From Engraulis encrasicolus (taxonomy: Eukaryota > Chordata > Actinopteri > Clupeiformes > Engraulidae), in NCBI RefSeq assembly GCF_034702125.1, contig NC_085868.1:30016595-30080594 (forward strand): 64,000 nucleotides of DNA, read 5' to 3'. Below the pieces are notes generated by a model. The model was not told the DNA's origin. It was given only the letters and a program-made list of their open reading frames with translations, and ran no database searches. Positions 24,991 through 35,152 of the stretch are shown in pieces. Every line of letters starts with the position of its first letter. Within the stretch, counting starts at the first letter, position 1. A program made the translations under genes and the position numbers.

Positions 24991-25104
24991 ACTCTTGTGT
25001 TCTGTGATTTGTCGTGTAGCGAATTTTTATATGCTTGAACGCACCAGGAAATAAAATAAAAAAGGGGGGTAATATGCTGGCAGGCCTATTACATTAATCT
25101 ACCC

Positions 25105-25700
<596 letters not shown>

Positions 25701-26340
25701 GTGTTACAGATGTTAATGCATGCCCACAGATGTGAACACGTTTGTGTGTGCAGCCTAGGCCTAGGCTATTGTGCATGAAGATGAAGAAACAACCCATCAA
25801 TTTCTCCCCATACATTGATTAGGTCACCTACTGCCTACCACTTTGACTTTAAAGATGGAGGGAGAGGGGTCCCACATCACTTATGAAACTGCACAACACT
25901 TTCTTCATGTGGTTACAGGTCTGATTCTGGCTAACCCTCCACCAACCTTGGCTAATATGTTTTCTGTGGAAAACACAACCATACTCTGTGCATTATATGT
26001 AAAATACATATAATACACCTCCTAGTGACAAAGCTATATGTACAGCCCTGATGTGTGTTTGACTGTGTGTCTGTGTGAGTGTGTGTGTCCCTGTGCGTGC
26101 ATAGCTCAGCTCGTGTGTGCGGGTGCACACGCGTAGCCGATGTCAGTCTTTTTTTTGCGCCGCCTGTCTCTGTCTGTCTGCCAGATTTGTAAGACATCAT
26201 GTGGATTAATCAGGGTTTCATCCTCCCCTCGGCAGCCATGCCAGTCTCACAGGCCATAAATATTTCTTACGCTACAAAACGCCCCATGTGCCGCGGGCAT
26301 CTGTGCCCAATCAATTACCCATAGCCCACCCTGTACCCAC
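25701..26340. other. unique DNA, candidate conserved non-coding sequence near 26170-26350
   Basis: No gene is recognised. The part at about 26185-26350 is unique and balanced in composition, and contains GTGGATTAATC, CATAAATATTT and CAATCAATTACC, motifs typical of homeodomain or forkhead targets. Function is inferred only from motif style. Confidence 0.3.
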
Positions 26341-26363
26341 AGCACAAGCGAGGCCGTGACCGT

Positions 26364-26365
26364 GC

Positions 26366-26396
<31 letters not shown>

Positions 26397-26432
26397 ACGC
26401 GCGCACACGCGCGCACACACACACACACACAC
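26364..26432. repeat. CA/CGCA microsatellite
   Basis: Imperfect CA repeat with internal CGCG units. Confidence 0.85.
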
Positions 26433-26708
26433 TCTTACTACATCGCCTCCCCTCTTGCCTGTCCTCTGCAGCACCCCTCATACACAGAGGCGCAGCCGAT
26501 TACAGCACATTTACTCGGCACCCCCAACACCCCTGCCCCTGTACCACACAGCACCTACATCATTCTCATCTCCCTAAATGGCCACATACAATTGCCACCC
26601 CCGAAACGCACACACTCCCCAACACATCCATGCCACACACTATCCTACATCCGTCCCCTTCCCGAAACACCCCCCCCCCAAAAAAAAGAAAATAAATAAA
26701 TAATAAAC
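26433..26708. other. unassigned C-rich DNA
   Basis: Cytosine-rich non-coding sequence with poly-C and poly-A runs near 26669-26690. Confidence 0.4.
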
Positions 26709-26788
<80 letters not shown>

Positions 26789-26794
26789 CTCTCT
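26709..26794. repeat. (CA)n with short (CT)n
   Basis: Pure CA repeat followed by a few CT units. Confidence 0.9.
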
Positions 26795-26894
26795 ACTTCG
26801 CTGTCCTCTGCACCACCCCTTATGAGCAATGGCAGAGGCAAAACAGTGTTATGTGCACTGCATCATACAGTATATAGCCTCCTCGTGGATTATC

Positions 26895-28431
26895 TGTCGT
26901 GGCGCACCACTTGGTTACACAGATTCAATCCCCTCGAAGACACAAGACACCACAACAGAAGAATCAGTTTTAAAGGTTTATTTTCAAGGGTCAGCAGCAC
27001 ACTGATGGTAACAGACAATTCCCCACCCCCGACCCAGAACAAGAGTGGCTTCAGTCATGCAATACCACAATACACCCACATTAGGCACATCAGAGCACAA
27101 TCAGTCAGGGATTTAACACAGCAACCAGCTCATAGCAAAGTTCCACAGCACACAATGATCACAGCAATGTAGTCATCCTGAATAGTCAAACCCCGAGTTA
27201 ATAATAGAAAAGAAAGAAAATTACATCAAAATAACAACCAAAAATAATTACACCCAAATAACAATATCGACACACAATAGATGGCACAGCAATACCAAGG
27301 ATCACTCGCATGCAGCTAGGAATCACAGCACACCTATTAGTAACCCCATGACCACATAGAGACCACATGCCATGGACCTAAAAGTAAAACAGCAACCCAC
27401 ACGCTAGCAAAAGGTCTACTCGTATGTTACACTACTCTACTCGCAACAATTCCTGACGTCATTTTAGCAATGATGCGTTGCACCATCTAAGAGGAGTTCA
27501 CGGGGATCTGCTCAGTACCAAGCAGATGGCTGCTACCAAACACAGAGTAAAGAGTCCACGTTGGGTCGGCGGCTTCCCCACGCCGACCCAAAAAACAAAA
27601 ACAAACAACCACTTAGCTGTGCTTTCAGTCCACTTATGACCCCCTGGGTCCGCCGTGGCGAACGCGATACCAGGCGGAACGGTGACCGACGGAACTCCCT
27701 TCACCAGTCCGGCTACAGTCTTCAGCTACCAACTCCCAGCAGTCCTTCCGTGACGACTCCTCGTCCCGCAGGAAGCTCTCTGAAATGACAACAGCAGCAC
27801 TGAGAAGCCGGCAGTCTCTCGTAACCGTGATCACACACACACACAATCAGGACACAATAACTTCCCTTCGTTTAGAAGATAGCTAGCGTTGTATCATGTC
27901 TTTCGTCGCTGTCCTCCTGGCTCCCCACGGCCGCTCCTGCTCCCATCCAGCGCTCCTCGAGTTCCGGGTACCTCGGAACAAACAACAGCGACTGGCACCA
28001 GGAGGAGACTAATACATAGCTCAAGCATACAACAACTGGATACGAAGAAGAAAAGCACTTTCCTTTGACAGGTGTGTGTTTGAGCCCATCATCAAAGCCG
28101 GCCGATCTGCTGGATCTCCTCTTGCTGCTAGTGGTGGTGGAGTTGTTGTGGTCGCATCCGCTGTGCCGGTTCCGTCGCGGCTTGGTGACGTCGCCGCCTT
28201 GGCCCCCAGGAAGCCCTCCTCCTCCGTGCCAAATCCCCTGTGTAGAAAAAGCATTTCTCCCACCCCGAATCAGTCAGTCCCACCAATCCGATCAGTCCAT
28301 TCCTCCCGACCAATAATCCCCAGTCCATATACGGAGTCCATAGCAGTCCAGCAATTCCCACAGTAATTCACAAACAAAGGTGCTAGCCCAACAGAAAATG
28401 TACAGCACAAACAGAAAAACCCAACATGACA
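26895..28431 (-). repeat. 3' LTR of the Gypsy element (1537 bp)
   Basis: Begins TGTCATGTTGGG and ends CACGACA on the minus strand (TG...CA). It matches 33384-34924 nearly base for base. A possible AATAAA polyadenylation signal lies at 26977-26982 (minus). No clear TATA box was seen. Confidence 0.95.
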
Positions 28432-28443
28432 TTCCCCCCCACT
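28432..28443 (-). promoter_or_regulatory. polypurine tract
   Basis: On the minus strand AGTGGGGGGGAA directly abuts the 3' LTR, the expected position and composition for the plus-strand DNA primer during reverse transcription. Confidence 0.85.
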
Positions 28444-28465
28444 TAAACATTGGTCGTCCCGACCA

Positions 28466-28792
28466 CTAGTCTCGGTACCTCATGGGCGGCACCCCCAGGT
28501 TTGCCCGCTGAGACCGCCGTGGACCCAACGCCATTTCAGCAGCACCCTCTGGGACACCGCCCACCATCCCCCCATCATCCCCAGCTGCCACCTGCCGTGC
28601 TGGTTCGGTGGGGAATCCCACTGGCCACCACCCCAACTGCGGCCCTCCCTCAGCTTCCTGCTGCCTTACGGGCCTATCTACCCACTCACCTGCGCCTCCA
28701 CGAGCCCCACTCCTCCAGTCACTGGGTGGGACGCACAGGTTGTTCTGATGGATAGTGCGCACAGGCCCATCCTTCCCTTCTGGCCGCACCAC
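28466..28792 (-). CDS. Gypsy pol C-terminal tail (frame-shifted segment)
   Basis: This open segment continues the integrase C-terminus in a different frame from the upstream 782-codon frame. It contains VVRPEGKDGPVRTIHQNNL-type sequence expected after the GPY/F-like module, and ends RRSQRANLGVPPMRYRD just 22 nt before the polypurine tract. RRSxRxNxGVPPxRY-like endings are common in related vertebrate elements. The switch from the upstream frame maps to the CCC run at about 28798-28800, where one base too many is present. It is the end of pol and not a separate gene. Confidence 0.8.
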   Translation of the reverse strand: MVRPEGKDGPVRTIHQNNLCVPPSDWRSGARGGAGEWVDRPVRQQEAEGGPQLGWWPVGFPTEPARQVAAGDDGGMVGGVPEGAAEMALGPRRSQRANLGVPPMRYRD

Positions 28793-31067
28793 ATAGACCC
28801 GGTCGGTCCTTCAGGGGCTGGCTCTGGACTACATACGGCTGGGGGTTCCAGTGGTAGCCCAGCTTGCCATGCGCCCGTCGGCGGAAGTCCCGCACGAGGA
28901 CCCTCTCCCCTGGCAGCAGAGGCTGGGCACGACGGCCCCTATTGAGCCGTGCCTGGTCCTGTTGCTGTCGCAGTTGTGTCCGGTCCTTCACCCGCCGGTA
29001 TGCACCCTGCAGGAGGTCATGGTGCCGGCGAACCCACTCGTGCCTGGTGACCCGCTGCTCTGGCCTCACCAACCCTGCAGTCTGGTCTACCGGAAGACGG
29101 GCATGGCGGCCGAACACTACAAAGAAGGGGGCAAGGCCTGTCACACTGTGGGGCGTGTTGTTATAGGCGTGCACGAGGCCTGGAAGGTGCTCCCGCCACC
29201 GTGGCTGCTCCCTCCACTCCAGGGTATTCAGCAGGCCGAGGATTGTCTGGTTCATCCGTTCACAAGCCCCGTTTCCTTGGGGATGATACGGAGTCGTCCT
29301 CACTTTCCGGCACCCGTACAGTTCGCACAACTGCTGGGTCAGGTCTGCCTCAAACGCCGCACCCTGATCCGTCAGGATACGCTCTGGACAGCCGAAAGGC
29401 TGGAACACAGTCCTCCACAGCACCCTTGCCGTCGTGACTGCGGTCTGGTCTGTAGTAGGCACAGCGAAGGCGTATCTGGAAAAGAGATCGACAATTACTA
29501 ATATGTACTGGTGGGTTTCCCCTGGGCGCCGTAATGAAAAATAGTCTAGGGCGAGGGTCTCCCAGGGGTAGCCACTTGCAATAGAGCATAAGGGTGCCTT
29601 GGGCCCAGCCTCTTTACGTCTAAGCACACATTGGTGACAGTTCTGGTTCCACTGGTCGCAATCCTTGCTCATCCCGATCCAGAAGAGCCGTTCCTGCAGT
29701 GCCATCAGAAGCCGGTCGCCCTTGGCATGGCCAAGCGCCACATGGTACTGGTTCCACAAGGTCTTCGTTTCAGCTGCAGGGGCCACAATTGCCACCCCCT
29801 CGCTTACTCCATCGTAGGATGGACGCTGTCTCACCAACACTCCATCTCTCACTTCCAACCTCTCCCATTCCCCCAGAAGTTGCCTCCCAGTGGGCTGGAG
29901 GGACTGACGCTCCTCCCGGGTAGGCAGCCTCCCCTCTTGCCGCCACTGACGAATCTTGGCCAGCTCCGGGTCCAGTCCCTGCCGGTCGGCCCAGGAGCTT
30001 CCCTCTTGTGATTCGGTCAACTGCTGGGGTCCCACTGCGGCCCTAGTGTTGATGACTGCTGCCACGGCCGCTTTGAGCCTGGACAAGCCATCTGCATTTT
30101 GGTGCTCAGCCCCAGGCTTATGGTGCAGCGAGAAGTTGAAGTTTGCCAGCTGGGCCGCCCACCTCTGTTCCACAGCCCCGAGGTTCGCCGTCTGCAAATG
30201 AAGCAGGGGCCTGTGGTCAGTGAACACTTGGAAAGTAGAGCCCCAGAGGTAGTCTCTAAATTTGTCCGTCACAGCCCATTTCAATGCCAGGAGCTCCAAC
30301 TTGAAAGCGCTGTAATTTTGGTCATTGCGCTCCGTTTCATGGAGCCCCCGGCTTGCATACGCAATAACGCGTTCTTGTCCCTCCTGTACCTGGGCCAGCA
30401 CGGCCCCCAGTCCATGCAGGCTGGCATCCGTGTACAGCCTAAACGGAAGGGAAAAGTCTGCGTAACCCAGGACCGGGGCCTTCAGTAAGGCTTCTTTGAG
30501 ATCCTGGAAGGCCGCTTCACATTCTGGGGTCCAGTCAATGGGTCTAGTCTTGCTACCGCCAGCCCCCCTCAGCAACGCATGCAGTGGCCCAGCCCTCCGG
30601 GAGAAGGCGGAGATGAAGCGGCGGTAGTATCCAACGAACCCCAGGAATGAACGCACTTCCCGAACAGTCTTGGGGACCGGCCACTCCTGAACCGCCTCAG
30701 TCTTCTTGGGGTCCGTGGCCACGCCCCCCGCGCTTACAACGTGGCCCAGGTACTCCACGGAACGCTTGAAGAGGTGACATTTGGCCGGCTGCAGCTTCAA
30801 GCCATGTCCCTGCAGCTTGGCGAACACCTGCTCCAGATGTCCTAGGTGTGAAGAGAAGTCAGGTGAGTATAAAATAATATCGTCCAAATAAATCAACAAA
30901 AATTCATGCACTTGCCCCCCCCAAGCAACGCTGCATAAGTCTCTGAAAGGTCGCGGGGGCATTGCATAAGCCGAACGGCATTCTTTCAAACTCATACAGA
31001 CCCATTGGGGTAGCAAAAGCAGTTTTTTCCTTGTCAGCTGGGTGGACTTCAACTTGCCAGTACCCAC
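28719..31067 (-). CDS. pol: Gypsy pol: reverse transcriptase 3' part, RNase H and integrase
   Basis: A 782-codon open segment; its first ~50 codons lie upstream of the true join and are out of frame. The RT active site YLDD is at residues 60-63. RNase H follows with TDAS (Asp at 214), a FTDHRPL motif and NADGLSR. Integrase has the zinc-binding H442, H447, C477 and C480 (HX4H-X29-CX2C) and catalytic D508, D567 and E603, giving D,D(35)E. A GPY/F-like module (GERVLVRDF ... KLGYHWNPQPYVV) follows. No chromodomain is seen. The segment shares its reading frame with gag. The last ~25 residues are out of frame after the shift at about 28798. Confidence 0.92.
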   Translation of the reverse strand: MGTGKLKSTQLTRKKLLLLPQWVCMSLKECRSAYAMPPRPFRDLCSVAWGGQVHEFLLIYLDDIILYSPDFSSHLGHLEQVFAKLQGHGLKLQPAKCHLFKRSVEYLGHVVSAGGVATDPKKTEAVQEWPVPKTVREVRSFLGFVGYYRRFISAFSRRAGPLHALLRGAGGSKTRPIDWTPECEAAFQDLKEALLKAPVLGYADFSLPFRLYTDASLHGLGAVLAQVQEGQERVIAYASRGLHETERNDQNYSAFKLELLALKWAVTDKFRDYLWGSTFQVFTDHRPLLHLQTANLGAVEQRWAAQLANFNFSLHHKPGAEHQNADGLSRLKAAVAAVINTRAAVGPQQLTESQEGSSWADRQGLDPELAKIRQWRQEGRLPTREERQSLQPTGRQLLGEWERLEVRDGVLVRQRPSYDGVSEGVAIVAPAAETKTLWNQYHVALGHAKGDRLLMALQERLFWIGMSKDCDQWNQNCHQCVLRRKEAGPKAPLCSIASGYPWETLALDYFSLRRPGETHQYILVIVDLFSRYAFAVPTTDQTAVTTARVLWRTVFQPFGCPERILTDQGAAFEADLTQQLCELYGCRKVRTTPYHPQGNGACERMNQTILGLLNTLEWREQPRWREHLPGLVHAYNNTPHSVTGLAPFFVVFGRHARLPVDQTAGLVRPEQRVTRHEWVRRHHDLLQGAYRRVKDRTQLRQQQDQARLNRGRRAQPLLPGERVLVRDFRRRAHGKLGYHWNPQPYVVQSQPLKDRPGLCGAARREGWACAHYPSEQPVRPTQ

Positions 31068-31617
31068 TTGCCAGGTCCAGGGTGGAATACCACTGGGCCT
31101 TTTTTAAACTAGTCAGCGATTCCTCCACCCTGGGAAGTGGGAAAGCGTCCTTGTGCGTGACTTCATTCAGCTTCCTATAGTCCACGCAAAACCTCCATGA
31201 ACCATCCTTTTTCCTCACCAACACCACCGGGGATGCCCATGGGCTGGCGCTGTCTCGGATGACACCGCCCTCCAGCATATCCCGCAGCAGAGTCCTCAGT
31301 TCATTGTAGAGATTCGGTGGAACTGGTCGATAGCGCTGGCGAATGGGAGCCGCGTTGCCAGTGGGGATGGTGTGGTACACTGCATCCGTGCGCCCGTAAT
31401 CTTCCTCACTCTGAGCGAACACCTTCTGCCATCTCTCCAGTAGTTCATGTAGCTGGCTGGACTGGTCAGGAGTCAGCCCCTCAGTCTGCTCCAGAAGGGT
31501 AGACAAGTAGCTGGGTAGGGGATTACTCACTGGTCTCACGTCTACTACCACCGCGTCGGCTTCTTGACGCAGCACCAGCTGATTCGGTGCCTGGATGTCG
31601 TCCCACCCCAGGCGCAT
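30904..31617 (-). CDS. Gypsy pol: reverse transcriptase 5' part (frame-shifted segment)
   Basis: It contains the fingers and palm of a Ty3/Gypsy RT: SPWASPVVLVRKKDGSWRFC, VDYRKLNEVT, LASGYWQV with the first catalytic Asp, TAFATPMGLYEFERMPFGL and CNAPATFQRLM. The frame stops right after a C8 run (30915-30922 on +), and the next RT block, including YLDD, continues in another frame. One extra base in that run explains the break. The real pol reading extends further upstream than the ATG at 31617. Confidence 0.9.
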   Translation of the reverse strand: MRLGWDDIQAPNQLVLRQEADAVVVDVRPVSNPLPSYLSTLLEQTEGLTPDQSSQLHELLERWQKVFAQSEEDYGRTDAVYHTIPTGNAAPIRQRYRPVPPNLYNELRTLLRDMLEGGVIRDSASPWASPVVLVRKKDGSWRFCVDYRKLNEVTHKDAFPLPRVEESLTSLKKAQWYSTLDLASGYWQVEVHPADKEKTAFATPMGLYEFERMPFGLCNAPATFQRLMQRCLGGASA

Positions 31618-31639
31618 TACACGAGCTAGTGGCCGCCGG

Positions 31640-31832
31640 GAGGGGTAGCTCCACTGGGTATGGGTGGGGGTTACACACCCGAAGCAGCACCTTGCCTTCC
31701 CGCAGCCGAGTTACTGCACGTCCGACACACCACTCCTGACCCCCGTGGTAGCAGTCTTCCAACAAAACGTCCTCCTGGTCGGCCCTGGGTGCCTCTGGAA
31801 CGTGTGCCCACACCGCCGTCTCGGTTTTGGGG
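31640..31832 (-). pseudogene. Gypsy protease-RT linker in a third frame
   Basis: Between the protease and RT segments, the minus strand encodes TETAVWAHVPEAPRADQE, then WCVGRAVTRLREGKVLLRVC, a Ty3/Gypsy linker pattern, in a frame different from both neighbours. Shifts map to the T4/G4 runs at 31825-31832 and a C4 run near 31648-31652. It is part of the same polyprotein. Confidence 0.75.
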
Positions 31833-33341
31833 TGCCAAGCGAATTGGGTCGGAGGTTCGTAGTCTGGCAAGGCCGATGTTGGGTCCCCGGTTTTCTGCTG
31901 CCTCCAGCCTCCGACATGTCGTGAAAGCCTGGTCCCAGGCCGCGACTGCTTCCCTGGGGAGTGTAGACTTAAACAGAGTGAGTTGGTGACCCCCCTGCTG
32001 CCGCAGGCCCTCCCAACAGTGTTGGATAACATTCATACCCAGAATGCCGTAAGCAGGCGGAAGGTATTTATCTTCCACGACGACCACCCCCTTACCAGGA
32101 ACTGCCACCCCCCCCACCTCAAAGTCCAGTACTGCATAGCCAATGTATGGTAGAGCTAACCCGTTAGCTGCCTTCAAGGTTAGCCAGGGGATGTCACTCA
32201 CCTCCTTTACTTCTGAGTCTTGGAGGTGACTGCGGAACAGGCCCTTACTGAACAGAGTCACTTGTGATCCAGTGTCGAGGATGCAAGGGACTCTTTTTCC
32301 TTGAACCAGAATTTCGACTGAAGGGCTCTCCCCGACAAGGGCGGTTCGCATTGGCGCAGCCCCCGATTTCCCTTCTTCCAACACGCTCCGACTGTTCGCT
32401 GCTCTCGTCTGCGGGCAATCGCGAAGCATATGTCCCGCCTGGCCACAACCCAAGCAGATTGGACGGCCCTGGTCGTCCCATGTGGGCTGCCGCATTCGTC
32501 GAGGAGGGCGATTGGCCCCCTGTCCCCTGCTCGCAGAGGCTTCTGGCTGCTGGCGGTTGTGCTGCTGGTTTCTCATCTCTGACAGCAGGGAGGTTTTTAA
32601 ATCGGTTACCTGAGCTCGCAGCTCTTCTGCCAACTCTGCTCGCAAGGCCTCCTTAAGCTTGCTCCAATCTTGTAGGGGGTCTGCTTTCTCTGGGGGAGCA
32701 GGTTGAGAAGGTTGTGGGGGGGTGCTGTATGTCCGCCGGGTGTCAAAAGTCTCCTCTTCTGTCTGCTTGCTCTCCTTCTCCAGGGCCTTGGCCTCCTTGC
32801 ATGCCTCCTCAAACGTTAGGGTCGGTTCACGACGTACTCTGCGTTGAAGCTCCGTCTGCACGGCCCCGGGCAACAGTCCCAGGATCATCTGGCTTCGAAG
32901 CAACTCGTCATCAGTCCCCGCCGCCGGCTCCTTCTTCCGCCACCTGAAATGGGACTCGCGGAGACGCAAGATGAATGGGCCCACCCCCTCCCCTGTCTGC
33001 TGCTGGCATTTAAAAAACAATGATCTGAGTTTACTAACACTCTTGTCCCCCTCATACAGTTTTTCAAGTTTGTCAAATATTTTACTCTCCGAGTCCCTAT
33101 CAGTGTCTTTAAGTAATTGAATTTCCCTCCTAGCCTCACCTTGAAGAGCACTCATTACAAAGTCAACTTTTTGTGCTGCAGTCAAAGTTTGTGCTCTCAA
33201 GTAGACTTCAATTTGATTTCGCCATTCGGTCAAAGGGGTTTGGTTACTCTTCCCCTCATATTTAGGCACCCACGGCCCACCCAAAAACCACGGTATCATC
33301 ATCATGCTACCGGCTGCTGCCCCAGCTTGTTCGTCAGCCAT
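31671..33341 (-). CDS. gag: Gypsy gag and aspartic protease
   Basis: A 556-codon open frame starting 43 nt inside the 5' LTR border. The N-terminal ~200 residues form a helical capsid-like gag domain (WRNQIEVYLRAQ, MSALQGEARREI, MILGLLPGAVQTEL). A Gln/Pro-rich and charged linker follows, then a CCHC zinc knuckle at about residues 296-309 (CX2CX4HX4C). A retropepsin-like protease has DTG at 356-358 and YGILGMNVI near residue 450. The last ~55 residues are out of frame after the shift at about 31825-31832. Gag binds and packages the element RNA; the protease cleaves the polyprotein. Gag, protease and the main pol segment share one frame, suggesting a single original gag-pol frame. Confidence 0.92.
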   Translation of the reverse strand: MADEQAGAAAGSMMMIPWFLGGPWVPKYEGKSNQTPLTEWRNQIEVYLRAQTLTAAQKVDFVMSALQGEARREIQLLKDTDRDSESKIFDKLEKLYEGDKSVSKLRSLFFKCQQQTGEGVGPFILRLRESHFRWRKKEPAAGTDDELLRSQMILGLLPGAVQTELQRRVRREPTLTFEEACKEAKALEKESKQTEEETFDTRRTYSTPPQPSQPAPPEKADPLQDWSKLKEALRAELAEELRAQVTDLKTSLLSEMRNQQHNRQQPEASASRGQGANRPPRRMRQPTWDDQGRPICLGCGQAGHMLRDCPQTRAANSRSVLEEGKSGAAPMRTALVGESPSVEILVQGKRVPCILDTGSQVTLFSKGLFRSHLQDSEVKEVSDIPWLTLKAANGLALPYIGYAVLDFEVGGVAVPGKGVVVVEDKYLPPAYGILGMNVIQHCWEGLRQQGGHQLTLFKSTLPREAVAAWDQAFTTCRRLEAAENRGPNIGLARLRTSDPIRLAPQNRDGGVGTRSRGTQGRPGGRFVGRLLPRGSGVVCRTCSNSAAGRQGAASGV

Positions 33342-33363
33342 GGTGCTGTGTCCTAAGAGGGGA

Positions 33364-33381
33364 TCTGCCGACTACTGCCAA
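33364..33381 (-). promoter_or_regulatory. primer binding site, tRNA-Ser-like
   Basis: Two bases inside the 5' LTR the minus strand reads T TGGCAGTAGTCGGCAGAT. Apart from one additional A after TGGC, this matches the reverse complement of a vertebrate tRNA-Ser(AGA) 3' end as I recall it. Position is right for a PBS; the tRNA assignment is inference. Confidence 0.5.
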
Positions 33382-33383
33382 AT

Positions 33384-34924
33384 TGTCGTGGCGCACCACT
33401 TGGTTACACAGATTCAATCCCCTCGAAGACACAAGACACCACAACAGAAGAATCAGTTTTAAAGGTTTATTTTCAAGGGTCAGCAGCACACTGATGGTAA
33501 CAGACAATTTCCCCACCCCCGACCCAGAACAAGAGTGGCTTCAGTCATGCAATACCACAATACACCCACATTAGGCACATCAGAGCACAATCAGTCAGGG
33601 ATTTAACACAGCAACCAGTTCATAGCAAAGTTCCACAGCACACAATGATCACAGCAATGTAGTCATCCTGAATAGTCAAACCCCGAGTTAATAATAGAAA
33701 AGAAAGAAAATTACATCAAAATAACAACCAAAAATAATTACACCCAAATAACAATATCGACACACAATAGATGGCACAGCAATACCAAGGATCACTCGCA
33801 TGCAGCTAGGAATCACAGCACACCTATTAGTAACCCCATGACCACATAGAGACCACATGCCATGGACCTAAAAGTAAAACAGCAACCCACACGCTAGCAA
33901 AAGGTCTACTCGTATGTTACACTACTCTACTCGCAACAATTCCTGACGTCATTTAGCAATGATGCGTTGCACCATCTAAGAGGAGTTCACGGGGATCTGC
34001 TCAGTACCAAGCAGATGGGCTGCTACCAAACACAGAGTAAAGAGTCCACGTTGGGTCGGCGGCTTCCCCACGCCGACCCAAAAAAAACAAAAAACAAACA
34101 ACAACTTAGCTGTGCTTTCAGTCCACTTATGACCCCCTGGGTCCGCCGTGGCGAACGCGATACCAGGCGGAACGGTGACCGACGGAACTCCCTCCACCAG
34201 TCCGGCTACAGTCTTCAGCTACCAACTCCCAGCAGTCCTTCCGTGACGACTCCTCGTCCCGCAGGAAGCTCTCTGAAATGACAACAGCAGCACTGAGAAG
34301 CCGGCAGTCTCTCGTAACCGTGATCACACACACACACAATCAGGACACAATAACTTCCCTTCGTTTAGAAGATAGCTAGCGTTGTATCATGTCTTTCGTC
34401 GCTGTCCTCCTGGCTCCCCACGGCCGCTCCTGCTCCCATCCAGCGCTCCTCGAGTTCCGGGTACCTCGGAACAAACAACAGCGACTGGCACCAGGAGGAG
34501 ACTAGTACATAGCTCAAGCATACAACAACTGGATACGAAGAAGAAAAGCACTTTCCTTTGACAGGTGTGTGTTTGAGCCCATCATCAAAGCCGGCAGATC
34601 TGCTGGATCTCCTGCTGCTGCTAGTGGTGGTGGAGTTGTTGTGGTCGCATCCGCTGTGCCGGTTCCGTCGCGGCTTGGTGACGTCGCCGCCTTGGCCCCC
34701 AGGAAGCCCTCCTCCTCCGTGCCAAATCCCCTGTGTAGAAAAAGCATTTCTCCCACCCCGAATCAGTCAGTCCCACCAATCCGATCAGTCCATTCCTCCC
34801 GACCAATAATCCCCAGTCCATATACGGAGTCCATAGCAGTCCAGCAATTCCCACAGTAATTCACAAACAAAGGTGCTAGCCCAACAGAAAATGTACAGCA
34901 CAAACAGAAAAACCCAACATGACA
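33384..34924 (-). repeat. 5' LTR of the Gypsy element (1541 bp)
   Basis: Near-identical to the 3' LTR. It is 4 bp longer, all from homopolymer differences (for example A8 against A6 near 34081). Counterpart AATAAA at 33466-33471 (minus). It should carry the element promoter, but no core motif is evident. Confidence 0.95.
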
Positions 34925-35040
34925 TATCCTCAAAAATAAATCTTCTTCCCAACCTTCTTTTTATGTCGACGAACTCCAGAGTGGCCCTCATCATCTCTTT
35001 AGCCCCTCTGTGCTCTATCTATCTCCCCCTCTATAGCCCC

Positions 35041-35053
35041 TCTGTGGTCTCTC

Positions 35054-35093
<40 letters not shown>

Positions 35094-35103
35094 CCTCCCT
35101 CTC
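35041..35103. repeat. CT microsatellite
   Basis: (CT)n followed by CCCT units. Confidence 0.85.
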
Positions 35104-35152
35104 ATTCTCAGCCCATTTCCCATTATTATTCCCTTTTCCACGCACAGCCATG

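Larger units (their letters stand above)
26891..34928 (-). mobile_element. complete Ty3/Gypsy LTR retrotransposon with 4-bp TSD
   Basis: The element spans 26895-34924 (about 8.03 kb) and is transcribed on the minus strand, flanked by the target duplication TATC (26891-26894 and 34925-34928). In order on the minus strand: 5' LTR, primer binding site, gag, protease, reverse transcriptase, RNase H, integrase, polypurine tract, 3' LTR. RT before integrase is the Ty3/Gypsy order. No env-sized frame lies between pol and the 3' LTR. The LTRs differ by about 7 substitutions plus homopolymer lengths, so the insertion is young. The polyprotein is interrupted by four one-base shifts. Confidence 0.95.

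Noticed and set aside
24496..24992. Ser/Pro/Leu-rich 'membrane' frame
   Set aside because: Complement of the purine-rich block.
28065..28366. Frames in the LTR, repeated at 34558-34859
   Set aside because: Present only because the two LTRs are identical; no known LTR protein.
28444..28465. Search for env between pol and the 3' LTR
   Set aside because: Only 22 nt separate the pol stop from the polypurine tract.
28851..29501. 216-codon + strand frame
   Set aside because: Antisense to the Gypsy integrase; codon structure is that of pol.
32264..32656. 130-codon + strand frame
   Set aside because: Antisense to Gypsy gag-protease.
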